Assembly: GCA_964196045.1 (NCBI GenBank)
Contig: CAXMRH010000035.1
Span: forward strand, 1-8,450
Direction of reading: 5' to 3'
From: SHLQ01 sp964196045
GTDB taxonomy: Bacteria > Actinomycetota > Acidimicrobiia > Acidimicrobiales > SHLQ01
DNA length: 8,450 bases
A program made the translations under genes and the position numbers. A model generated the notes under the pieces. The model saw only the letters and a program-made list of their open reading frames with translations, had not been told where the DNA came from and did not search any database. Below are positions 1 to 6,144 of the stretch, piece after piece. Numbering within the stretch: the first letter of the stretch is position 1; every line of letters begins with the position of its first letter.

Positions 1-388
1 GATTGGCTGGTTGACGTCGTCGGTTGTGTCCAACCTGGAGGATGACACCTGCAGCTGCGGCTGCTTTCGTCGCACGCTTCGCTTCGGCCACCGTCAGCGT
101 GAAGGGCTTGTCGCAGAAAACATGTTTGCCCGCCGCCGCCGCCTGGACAACGAGGTCGGCGTGGGTGGAGTGAGGTGTCGCGATCAGTACAGCCTCGACG
201 TCGGGGTCCGCCAAGACCTCGTCATACGACGATGCGGGACGGGCGCCGTGTGTCTCCGCGAAGGTATTGCGAGATTCCTCAGACCTTGCGAAGCCGCGGA
301 CTACGTCGGCACCTCCGGCCGCAGCCTTCTCGGCAAGGACACCTCCCCACCAGCCAAGTCCTATCGATGCAACGCGTAGTGCTTCCAC
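1..388 (-). CDS. Gfo/Idh/MocA family oxidoreductase, N-terminal part (cut by window edge)
   Basis: Partial gene; 129 codons are visible and the C-terminal substrate domain lies beyond position 1. The N-terminus is a Rossmann NAD(P)-binding domain: glycine motif GLGWWG at residues 10-15, a TPHSTHAD segment at 71-78, and CDKP at 92-95, the usual (E/D)KP motif whose Lys is catalytic in this family. GHNRRRQPA near residue 120 is also typical. Members oxidise or reduce sugars, inositols and related polyols, or other cyclic substrates, in the cytoplasm. The start is the GTG at 388-386, chosen because AAGGAG sits 8 nt upstream and the Rossmann strand begins at residue 5. It lies 24 bp downstream of the preceding oxidoreductase, so the two are probably co-transcribed. 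The substrate cannot be predicted. Family assignment is secure. Confidence 0.93.
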   Translation of the reverse strand, partial: MEALRVASIGLGWWGGVLAEKAAAGGADVVRGFARSEESRNTFAETHGARPASSYDEVLADPDVEAVLIATPHSTHADLVVQAAAAGKHVFCDKPFTLTVAEAKRATKAAAAAGVILQVGHNRRRQPAN

Positions 389-396
389 TTCAAGTT

Positions 397-402
397 CTCC
401 TT
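397..402 (-). promoter_or_regulatory. Shine-Dalgarno AAGGAG for the edge oxidoreductase
   Basis: Read on the minus strand, AAGGAG stands 8 nt before the GTG at 388. It decides that start, since no ATG lies nearby in frame. It falls in the 24-bp gap between the two oxidoreductase genes. Confidence 0.75.
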
Positions 403-412
403 CGTTTCGAAC

Positions 413-1525
413 TCAGGCCGCATCAAGCGGCAAGGTGATCGTCGCACCGCTGTCCGCGGCGCGTTGAATTGCGAGGGTTACCTCGAGGGTGTGACGAGCA
501 GTCTCCGGCAGAGCCAAGTTGCAAGTCGTCCCCACAGCGAGATGGTCAAGCCATGCTCGGGTCTCTGCCGCGAGCGGGCCGATGAATTCTCCCAGCGCCC
601 AGTCACCCGGAGTGCCGCTCGACAAGAACACGGCATTTACGTCGTGATCGGGAAGATACACATGCGGTATTCCCTTGTTGCTGTACATGACCTGGTCGGT
701 GTGATCGTCGTCGAGAAGCACGACGCCCTCGGTGCCGAGGAGTTCGAGACGAGCCGCGTGACCGAGCGCCGGGTATTTCTCTGGCAGGGCGTAACACACT
801 CCGAGGCTGATTGCGGCTCCGCTGTCGTAGCGAAGCATTGCCCAGGTCAGGTCATCGGTCGCGTGTCCTGCCTCTTCCAGGACGCCACGTTGCCCAATGG
901 CACTGACCTCGACGACTCGCTGCCCATCGAAGAACCAGTTCATGAGATCGACGTAGTACGTGAGCGCATCGACCACCGGCGTCGCATCGGGATTGCGCCC
1001 CAACATCGCGAGAGCCTGCGAACGGGAGTTGTAGACCCGCGCCGTCGCCCCGATGAGTCGACCCAGTCGATCTTGGACGATCTGCTCTTTGGCGATGTGG
1101 TACCGCTTCCGAAACCGCCTGCTGTACCCGACCCGAAGTTCACCCGTGCTCTCCGCAGCTGCCGCGAGAATCGTGTCAGCATCGTCGAGAGTGAGCGCGA
1201 TGGGCTTCTCGACCAGGACATCTTTGCCAAGGCGCAGGGCTTCGACTACAGGAGCCACGTGCTCGCCTTCACTCGTCGAAACCACGACAGCACTCACCGA
1301 CGGGTGTCCAATGATCTCGGCATTGTCAGATGAAGCGACTTCGGCCCCGACTGCCTGGGCCAGCTTGTCTGCCGCATTCTGGTTCGCGTCTGCAACTCCG
1401 ATGAATCGAACTGCAGGATGATCGGCGGCCAAGCGCGCTCGGAAGGTCCCGATTCGCCCTGATCCGATGATGCCCAGCCCGACTTCGTGTCGTGTTGCCC
1501 GTGCTCCCAGTTGCGTAGTAGCCAC
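413..1525 (-). CDS. Gfo/Idh/MocA family oxidoreductase with Tyr at the usual catalytic His
   Basis: A 370-residue NAD(P)-dependent dehydrogenase, full length for the family. The N-terminal Rossmann domain has GIIGSGRIG at residues 18-26, an acidic residue after the second strand (VADAN, 44-48) typical of NAD preference, and VEKP at 105-108 with the catalytic Lys. The C-terminal alpha/beta domain follows from about 135. In the catalytic segment the family pattern D-x-x-x-H-x-x-D reads D186...Y190...D193, so the usual His is a Tyr while the Asp is kept. The start is the GTG at 1525-1523, with a GAGGGGG-like ribosome site about 9 nt upstream. It is divergent from the MFS gene and followed 24 bp later by a second oxidoreductase. 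Substrate is unknown; cyclic polyols or sugar derivatives are the family's usual targets. Confidence 0.92.
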   Translation of the reverse strand: MATTQLGARATRHEVGLGIIGSGRIGTFRARLAADHPAVRFIGVADANQNAADKLAQAVGAEVASSDNAEIIGHPSVSAVVVSTSEGEHVAPVVEALRLGKDVLVEKPIALTLDDADTILAAAAESTGELRVGYSRRFRKRYHIAKEQIVQDRLGRLIGATARVYNSRSQALAMLGRNPDATPVVDALTYYVDLMNWFFDGQRVVEVSAIGQRGVLEEAGHATDDLTWAMLRYDSGAAISLGVCYALPEKYPALGHAARLELLGTEGVVLLDDDHTDQVMYSNKGIPHVYLPDHDVNAVFLSSGTPGDWALGEFIGPLAAETRAWLDHLAVGTTCNLALPETARHTLEVTLAIQRAADSGATITLPLDAA

Positions 1526-1558
1526 CCGGCTGATCCCCCTCGGTCCCGATGCTACATA
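1526..1558. promoter_or_regulatory. Short divergent intergenic region
   Basis: Only 33 bp separate the GTG of the oxidoreductase (minus strand) from the ATG of the MFS gene (plus strand). It contains a purine-rich ribosome site for the oxidoreductase (minus-strand GAGGGGG) and the AT-rich stretch TACATAATG at the MFS start. There is no room for two full promoters, so at least one promoter must lie inside the opposite gene, which would link expression of the two genes. I could not assign convincing -35/-10 pairs. Confidence 0.45.
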
Positions 1559-2722
1559 ATGTCAGATGTGTCCACGCGGCGACTGATCGGCTCTCCGATC
1601 CCTCTCATGGTCGCCCTCAATGTGGTCGGGGTTAATCTGATCACGCCGGTGTTGCCATCGTATGCAACACACTTCGGCGTCGGGATCGGAGCCGCATCTT
1701 TCCTGATCACCGTGTTCGCTCTCTCTCGCATGGCGTTTCGACTGCCAGCTGGCTCATTTGCTGACCAGTACGGGTCGCGCGTCGTGTGTATGAGCGGTGC
1801 AACCGTGCAGGCCTGTGGAGCTCTTCTCGCTGCGATCGCACCCGGGCTCGGTGTCCTCCTCTTGGCGAGGGCAGTCCAGGGCGCAGGATCTGCCATGTTC
1901 GGCACCTCCGCCAACCGTTTCCTTCTCGTCGTCACTGAAAAGCAGGACCTTGGCCGTTCGATCGCCGGCTTCCAAGGGGGCATCGTGCTCGGGGGAACCT
2001 TGGGACCGCTCATCGGCGGGGTTGTGGCACAACAATTCGGGATCTTTGCTCCGTTCTACGTCCAGGCAGCTATTGCGTTCGCGTTGGCTGGCGTGAGCGC
2101 CATCGTCATCAATGAACCTCAGACGCGTCCCGCAATCAGCCAGCGCTCACGACCAAACACGAGCGTTCGCCAGATTCTGGCGGTCCCCGGTTTCCGCGTG
2201 TTGATGTTGTGCGGATTCAGCCTCTTCTTCGTCCGAGCTGGAGCCATCAACGTTGTGGTTCCCGCCTTTGCCGACGAGGTTCTCTCCATGTCACCAGCCC
2301 AAATCGGGGCCGTGATCTCCCTTGGCTCGATTGTGTCGCTGCTCGTGATGCCGGTAGCAGGCAGGCTCGCCGACTCGGTCGGTCGCTGGCAGGTGGCCGT
2401 TGCAGGAGCTCTGATCACGTCGGCCACCGTCGCGTTGTATGGCCTTGCCACCGTCTCGTCGTATCTCTTCGTTATCGCTGCGTTGACTGGCGTGGGCATC
2501 GGACTCGCCGCTGTTGCACTCCCCACCATGATCGGAGACATCGCCCCACCTGGAGCAGAAGGCAGAGCCTCGGGGGTCTACAGAATGGCGAACGACCTCG
2601 GCTGGGTCTTCGGCCCGGCGACGCTCGGCTTCCTGGCAGACAGCGGCCGATATGGACTTGCCTTCATCGTGGCGGGCGTTCCCTTCGTGATCGCCGCGGC
2701 AGTGTTGGCCCGAACTAGCTGA
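1559..2722 (+). CDS. MFS transporter, DHA1-like (drug/proton antiporter type)
   Basis: A 387-residue inner-membrane protein made almost entirely of hydrophobic helices, consistent with 12 segments in two halves joined by a polar linker at about 186-205. MFS motif A is at residues 65-76 (GSFADQYGSRVV), with its second-half counterpart at 268-277 (GRLADSVGRW). A motif-C-like GGTLGPLIGG at 145-154 in helix 5 is characteristic of drug:H+ antiporters. I chose the ATG at 1559 over an upstream GTG at 1487, because the extra 24 residues would be polar, Cys/Pro-rich and overlap the divergent gene. No good Shine-Dalgarno precedes 1559. The stop codon (2720-2722) lies inside the first copy of a repeat. 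It probably exports or imports a small organic molecule; placement beside two oxidoreductases hints at a shared substrate, which is inference only. Confidence 0.9.
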   Translation: MSDVSTRRLIGSPIPLMVALNVVGVNLITPVLPSYATHFGVGIGAASFLITVFALSRMAFRLPAGSFADQYGSRVVCMSGATVQACGALLAAIAPGLGVLLLARAVQGAGSAMFGTSANRFLLVVTEKQDLGRSIAGFQGGIVLGGTLGPLIGGVVAQQFGIFAPFYVQAAIAFALAGVSAIVINEPQTRPAISQRSRPNTSVRQILAVPGFRVLMLCGFSLFFVRAGAINVVVPAFADEVLSMSPAQIGAVISLGSIVSLLVMPVAGRLADSVGRWQVAVAGALITSATVALYGLATVSSYLFVIAALTGVGIGLAAVALPTMIGDIAPPGAEGRASGVYRMANDLGWVFGPATLGFLADSGRYGLAFIVAGVPFVIAAAVLARTS

Positions 2723-2737
2723 AGGGGCCTGACCCCT
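2720..2737 (+). repeat. GGGGCCTGACCCC repeat, copy 1 (contains the MFS stop codon)
   Basis: TGAAGGGGCCTGACCCCT, identical over 18 bp to copy 2. It can fold into a small hairpin: AGGGG pairs with CCCCT around the loop CCTGA. Its first three bases are the TGA stop of the MFS gene, so the repeat begins exactly at the end of that reading frame. Confidence 0.85.
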
Positions 2738-2761
2738 AATCGGCCAATTCAATAGCGACTT

Positions 2762-2785
2762 CCTCGAAAATTCAACGAATTGAGG
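2762..2785. repeat. Bulged inverted repeat between repeat copies 1 and 2
   Basis: CCTC (2762-2765) and AATTC (2769-2773) pair with GAATT (2777-2781) and GAGG (2782-2785) around the loop AAC. This makes a 9-bp stem with a 3-nt GAA bulge on one side. It immediately precedes repeat copy 2. There is no T-run after it, so a classical terminator is not supported. Confidence 0.5.
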
Positions 2786-2803
2786 TGAAGGGGCCTGACC
2801 CCT
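2786..2803 (+). repeat. GGGGCCTGACCCC repeat, copy 2
   Basis: TGAAGGGGCCTGACCCCT, an exact 18-bp match to copy 1, starting 66 bp further on. The next base (T2804) extends the dyad to AAGGGG/CCCCTT, a 6-bp stem with the 5-nt loop CCTGA. Confidence 0.88.
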
Positions 2804-2825
2804 TACGTCGTATGTTGCGGCCGTC

Positions 2826-2843
2826 CAGACACATGTGTGTCTG
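2826..2843. repeat. Perfect 8-bp inverted repeat with 2-nt centre
   Basis: CAGACACA (2826-2833), TG, TGTGTCTG (2836-2843). The arms are exact reverse complements. Inside it an alternative 10-bp perfect palindrome ACACATGTGT (2829-2838) is centred one base to the left. It could be a protein-binding dyad or part of a repeat element. No adjacent gene start supports an operator role. Confidence 0.6.
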
Positions 2844-2872
2844 TATACGCACGGAAACACGCCAGCTCCCAA

Positions 2873-2968
2873 GGGAGTGAGGGACGAACGACTGGGCTCC
2901 GCCTCGGGCGCGGCCGCAGAGCACACCGAGCCGGAGGCGAATGTGCGATTGCCGGGAGCGAGGAACGA
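2873..2968 (+). repeat. Dispersed 15-bp direct repeat GGGAGYGAGGRACGA (two copies)
   Basis: GGGAGTGAGGGACGA at 2873-2887 and GGGAGCGAGGAACGA at 2954-2968 match at 13 of 15 positions. They flank the GC-rich inverted repeat at 2897-2936, giving the centre of the region a nested, element-like organisation. Confidence 0.5.
2897..2936. repeat. Imperfect 11-bp inverted repeat, GC-rich
   Basis: CTCCGCCTCGG (2897-2907) and CCGAGCCGGAG (2926-2936) are complementary at 10 of 11 positions around an 18-nt spacer that includes GCGGCCGC. A stable hairpin is expected. It sits between the two 15-bp direct repeats. Confidence 0.55.
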
Positions 2969-2973
2969 GTGGG

Positions 2974-2992
2974 AAACAAGGGGCCTGACCCC
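2974..2992 (-). terminator. Possible weak terminator at the end of the minus-strand operon
   Basis: Read on the minus strand downstream of the DUF3179 stop, GGGG-TCAGG-CCCC is followed by TTGTTT, a short stem and T-rich tail resembling an intrinsic terminator. The stem is only 4 bp and the tail is interrupted, so this is a weak call. It coincides with repeat copy 3. Confidence 0.25.
2978..2992 (+). repeat. GGGGCCTGACCCC repeat, copy 3
   Basis: AAGGGGCCTGACCCC shares its 15 bp with copies 1 and 2 and lies in the same orientation. It runs directly into the CCCCCGGGA tandem repeat next to the 3' end of the DUF3179 gene. Copies 2 and 3 bracket about 175 bp of dyad-rich DNA. Confidence 0.8.
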
Positions 2993-3008
2993 CCCGGGAC
3001 CCCCGGGA
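2991..3008 (+). repeat. Tandem duplication of CCCCCGGGA
   Basis: CCCCCGGGA occurs twice back to back (2991-2999 and 3000-3008), each unit containing the palindrome CCCGGG. It ends 3 bp from the stop codon of the DUF3179 gene and overlaps the C-run of repeat copy 3. The two CCCGGG sites can pair with each other. Confidence 0.7.
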
Positions 3009-3011
3009 GGA

Positions 3012-4208
3012 TCAACCTATGTGTACAAGCGTGTCGGGAAAGAAGGCGGTCCAGGCGAACCAGAAGTCGTTGCGGTGGGTGACGGTCTCGAGTTGAGTGC
3101 CTGCCAGGGGACCATCGATCGCTCGGCCGAGCAAGGTCCATGTCGAACCCGTCTCCGTGTCGACGAACAGTTGGCCTTCGGCCTCGAACGTGAGTGTCTG
3201 CCCGTCAACGGCCGGATCGAGCGCCAGCGCAGAGCCGATGGCTCGACCATCGGCGACGACAGCACGGTTGAGGGCGTCGGCGGTATCAGGAGAGCCCCAG
3301 AGCACCACGATGGGTCGCCCGCCGACGACATCATTCACAACTGGCGACTCGACCAACACGCTGAACGGGTACGCCTTGTCGACGTCGCCGACCGAGACAC
3401 CAACGACTCGTTCCATGGCAAAGAAGCGGCCATCAATGTTTCGCTCAAATAGGATCAACGGCGCGAATCGTCCACTCAGACCCTCGTAGGGGTTCTTGCC
3501 GTACGTGAGATCAAATCCCGTGTCCCGAGACAGCGACAGACCATCGGGGAACGCGGTTCGGAAATCGCCGAAGCTCACGATCGATGTTGGCAAACTTGAG
3601 ATCTGACTTCCTGCTTGGGCGCCAACGATTGCTTCGCCCGTTGCTTGCTGCCACAACGAGACCGTCACGTCGTCCCACATCACGAGGTCGTTGTTTCGCA
3701 AGAACCCAGACACGCCAAATCGAACAACGTCTCCATCGACGTGACGATCGAAGGCCACCGCCGAATTGCAGAGCGGACAAAATGTCACCGACACCGGCAC
3801 TCCCCCGATCTCGTCATTCACGATCTCGTGACGATTCAAGATAGAGAGCGGGAAGAAACGGACATCACCATTCACCAGCATCAGGACACCGGGCTCGCGA
3901 TCGACCAGCCAGTCAGAAGCATCCTCAGGCGATTCATACACCGGATTGTCGATAGGTGGGACGGCATCGCGCGGCTCGCTTGCGCCGGTACCCAGAATTA
4001 GCTCGGAGAGGTCGATGGTCGACTTGGTCCAATCGGTCGGCCAATCCCGGGTGGCAAACTCAGCGTTCGACCGAAGGCTCTCACGGGCGACATCTCGCTC
4101 TACGACCCCATCGCCAGCGGACACATACGCCGCTAAGCCCATCACAACGGCAAACGTCGCCACGATTGCTGTTGCTGACGTGCGCCTCATGAAGTGGAAA
4201 GACGGCAT
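3012..4208 (-). CDS. DUF3179 domain-containing protein, exported or membrane-anchored
   Basis: 398 residues. The N-terminus has basic residues then a hydrophobic segment (about 12-31) ending SAG, which looks like a signal peptide or anchor, so the body should lie outside the cytoplasm. The rest matches DUF3179, a family of unknown function. Hallmarks are TFCPLCNSA at 142-150 with C144 and C147 in a CxxC pair, SLWQQATGEAI at about 184-194, and the C-terminal HRNDFWFAW block at 378-386. The CxxC and conserved His suggest metal or redox chemistry, but this is inference. The first ATG (4208) lies 8 bp after the preceding stop; the ATG at 4190 (MRRTSATAIV) would give an equally good signal peptide. 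Neither has a clear Shine-Dalgarno, so translational coupling is likely. It is the last gene of the operon. Confidence 0.9.
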   Translation of the reverse strand: MPSFHFMRRTSATAIVATFAVVMGLAAYVSAGDGVVERDVARESLRSNAEFATRDWPTDWTKSTIDLSELILGTGASEPRDAVPPIDNPVYESPEDASDWLVDREPGVLMLVNGDVRFFPLSILNRHEIVNDEIGGVPVSVTFCPLCNSAVAFDRHVDGDVVRFGVSGFLRNNDLVMWDDVTVSLWQQATGEAIVGAQAGSQISSLPTSIVSFGDFRTAFPDGLSLSRDTGFDLTYGKNPYEGLSGRFAPLILFERNIDGRFFAMERVVGVSVGDVDKAYPFSVLVESPVVNDVVGGRPIVVLWGSPDTADALNRAVVADGRAIGSALALDPAVDGQTLTFEAEGQLFVDTETGSTWTLLGRAIDGPLAGTQLETVTHRNDFWFAWTAFFPDTLVHIG

Positions 4209-4216
4209 CGAGCTGT

Positions 4217-5152
4217 CTACATTCCCGAGAGGTCGTCCTGCACTCCATCACGCCGAGCTACTCGGGCTGCCACAATCCGCAGAATGGCGTCGCAGCGATC
4301 GGCTGACACGAGTTCGGTCAGCCGACCCTCGTCGTCAAGGATTCGAATCAGATCGTCGAAAGCTGCGGGCATCACATAGGGGTGCCCAAAGAACGCTGTC
4401 GTGTGAAAGATGACCTCGAGAACCTCGCGCGGTTGTGCACCTGCTCTGAGTGCAGCGCGCATGTGGCGCCTCGACTGATGTGTCTCGCCGAGCGACAAGG
4501 TTGCCCCGACGACACACAACAACCTTGTGCGATCCTCGAGCACACCACGGCCATACATTCCGTCGTACACCGCGTCTTCCCAGATCTGGAGAAAGTCCGG
4601 GTCGAGCGCGTCGAGCACGTCGATCATGTTGATGTGATGGCCGGGCCGGAGACGAAGGCCATTGGAGATGCCGTGCCACCCATACCGGTCGATCAACGCA
4701 TCCAAGCGCGGATCCGCATTGTCGGCCTCGGACCATGAGTCGCGTTCGTCTTCCACGACCCTCGCGGAAGGGTCGACGACTCGCGAACTCAGATCGGGCA
4801 ACTCTTCACCACGACGATCGAGCACGCGCTCGAATGCTTCACATGCCTGAGCGACAACCCAGGGTCCTGTGTACACATACGCCTGAAGCATGACCTCGAG
4901 CAGCTCTGCGGCGTCTACCCCCGACGAGAGAGCAGCGTCGAGATTCTCTTCGAGAGGTTCGGTCTGCCGAGTGACGGTGTACTGGCACGTGAGAATCAGG
5001 AAACGTGTGCGCGTATCGAGTTCGGTGCGCTCCAGTAGTCGGGAGACATGGTCTTTCCACGTGGCTGCAAAGGTTGGGTCAAGACGCCCGAACAGATTTG
5101 CAAGACGATCGGCACCTGTCGAAAGGAAATCGCTCAGCGCATCGTCGCTCAT
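4217..5152 (-). CDS. Carboxymuconolactone decarboxylase family protein with two CMD domains (CMD-C)
   Basis: 311 residues, about twice a single CMD protein. Two CMD/AhpD-fold domains are visible: residues about 25-110 and about 183-272. Both begin with a similar DPxF...W motif (DPTFAATW at 25-32, DPDFLQIW at 184-191) and share a helix with (L/M)xAAL..G...(R)E(L)LEV. Domain 2 keeps the family His in RRHMRAAL (H230), while domain 1 has Asn at the aligned place (N70), so domain 1 may be non-catalytic. There is no AhpD-type CxxC, arguing against a peroxidase role. Known CMD enzymes decarboxylate or isomerise lactone acids in aromatic degradation. The start ATG overlaps the amidohydrolase B stop by 4 bp (ATGA) with no Shine-Dalgarno, so coupling is expected. 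The exact reaction is unknown. Confidence 0.88.
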   Translation of the reverse strand: MSDDALSDFLSTGADRLANLFGRLDPTFAATWKDHVSRLLERTELDTRTRFLILTCQYTVTRQTEPLEENLDAALSSGVDAAELLEVMLQAYVYTGPWVVAQACEAFERVLDRRGEELPDLSSRVVDPSARVVEDERDSWSEADNADPRLDALIDRYGWHGISNGLRLRPGHHINMIDVLDALDPDFLQIWEDAVYDGMYGRGVLEDRTRLLCVVGATLSLGETHQSRRHMRAALRAGAQPREVLEVIFHTTAFFGHPYVMPAAFDDLIRILDDEGRLTELVSADRCDAILRIVAARVARRDGVQDDLSGM

Positions 5153-6144
5153 AGGCCAAGCAGCGCTGCTGCAGTATCGCCGAGAACAGCGGCTCGTTCC
5201 TCGTCATTCAGGTCGCTACCTTCGAGCCAATCAACCGGATCGGGTTGACCCATGTCGGCAGGAAAATCTGTGCCGAGCATCACTTTGTCAATTCCGACGA
5301 CCTCCACCAGGCGACGAAGCATGCCGTAGTCATAAACCAGCGAGTCGTACCACATCTTGTTCAGGTACTCCGAGGGGAACATCGAGATCTCCGTCCGCGC
5401 TTCCCGGCGGACCTCGTAGCCATGATCAAATCGTGCTGCGCCACAACAGGCATATCCACCGCCGTGAGCGAAGAGCGTCTTCAGGTTGGGCAATTTGTCG
5501 AGAATCCCGCCATGGATGATCGATGCGATCGCGATGGTCGTCTCGGTCGGATTCGCGATCGAGTTGTGCAAGTGATAACGGGGCAGGTGTTTCTCGAGCC
5601 GGCGATCGGATGGATGGAAGAAGACCAGCGCACCGAGGTCTTGAGCTGCCTCCAACACCGGAAAGAGGTGCGGCTCATCCCAGTTAGCGCCGTCCACGTG
5701 TGTGCCGACACACACGCCGATCATTCCGTCGATGCTCATGACCCGCTCAAGCTCGGCGATCGCCCTGTCTGGGTCCTGCATCGGAAGAGCGCCGTAACCG
5801 GCCAAACGTGTTGGCCATTGTTCGATGAACCCCGCGATCTCATCGTTGACCGCTACCGACGCAGCAGCACCGTTGTCCGCGTCGAGGTAGTGCCGAAAGA
5901 AGATCGGGTTGAGGGAGAGGACCTGCACGTCGACGCCCATCTCGTCCATCCGTTCGATGCGCCGTTCCATGGACTCGTAGTGCGCCTTGCCCCCCATCCC
6001 CTCACGTCGCTCGCCAGTGATGATCACCGGACGGCCGATGTCATCGTTCTCAATCCTTGAGCCGAACCAGGCTCCTCCAGCTTCGGCCGCCGCTATCGCA
6101 GATCGGGGAAGCAGATGTGCATGCACATCGATCACCTTGGTCAT
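5149..6144 (-). CDS. Amidohydrolase-superfamily enzyme B, ACMSD-like
   Basis: 331 residues, full length for the Amidohydro_2/ACMSD group (metal-dependent decarboxylases and hydrolases with a TIM-barrel fold). All expected active-site residues are present: H8 and H10 in DVHAH, H177 in FFHPSD, H227 in FAHGGG, and D293 in GTDFPADMG, spaced almost exactly as in ACMSD (H9, H11, H177, H228, D294). A GTHVDGANWDEP block lies at 147-158. The segment before ETTIA reads YHLHNSIANPT, unlike the Trp-containing segment of ACMSD, so the substrate is probably not ACMS. R46 and R47 fall in the loop that carries a carboxylate-binding Arg in ACMSD. The start is supported by GGAGG 7 nt upstream inside CMD-B. Both gene ends are 4-bp ATGA overlaps with CMD genes. 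Decarboxylase is more likely than hydrolase, but not proven. Confidence 0.92.
   Translation of the reverse strand: MTKVIDVHAHLLPRSAIAAAEAGGAWFGSRIENDDIGRPVIITGERREGMGGKAHYESMERRIERMDEMGVDVQVLSLNPIFFRHYLDADNGAAASVAVNDEIAGFIEQWPTRLAGYGALPMQDPDRAIAELERVMSIDGMIGVCVGTHVDGANWDEPHLFPVLEAAQDLGALVFFHPSDRRLEKHLPRYHLHNSIANPTETTIAIASIIHGGILDKLPNLKTLFAHGGGYACCGAARFDHGYEVRREARTEISMFPSEYLNKMWYDSLVYDYGMLRRLVEVVGIDKVMLGTDFPADMGQPDPVDWLEGSDLNDEERAAVLGDTAAALLGL

Larger units (their letters stand above)
2723..3011. other. Gene-free repeat region between convergent genes
   Basis: This 289-bp stretch lies between the 3' ends of the MFS gene and the large minus-strand operon. I find no credible gene: the reading frames here are short or are shadows of the DUF3179 gene, and none has family features. 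It holds three same-orientation copies of GGGGCCTGACCCC, a bulged hairpin, an 8+8 bp inverted repeat, an 11-bp imperfect inverted repeat, a dispersed 15-bp direct repeat and a tandem 9-mer, each listed separately. The density of dyads suggests a REP/BIME-like cluster or a decayed miniature element that may also end transcription from both sides. Confidence 0.7.

Noticed and set aside
464..1333. 289-residue open frame on the plus strand
   Set aside because: Fully antisense to the oxidoreductase at 413-1525. The translation has no family features and is Arg/His-rich, as expected of a shadow frame in GC-rich DNA.
1487..1558. Upstream GTG extension of the MFS gene
   Set aside because: It adds 24 polar, Cys/Pro-rich residues before the natural N-terminus and overlaps the start of the divergent oxidoreductase. 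The ATG at 1559 is preferred.
2720..3008. CRISPR array
   Set aside because: The repeats are short (15-18 bp), only three copies, unequally spaced, and have no cas genes.
2835..3452. 205-residue frame starting in the repeat region
   Set aside because: It runs antisense through the DUF3179 C-terminus, including conserved residues, and its first part translates repeats. No recognisable protein.
5245..6060. 271-residue open frame on the plus strand
   Set aside because: Antisense to amidohydrolase B, whose catalytic residues are all intact. No ribosome site or domain supports the plus-strand frame.
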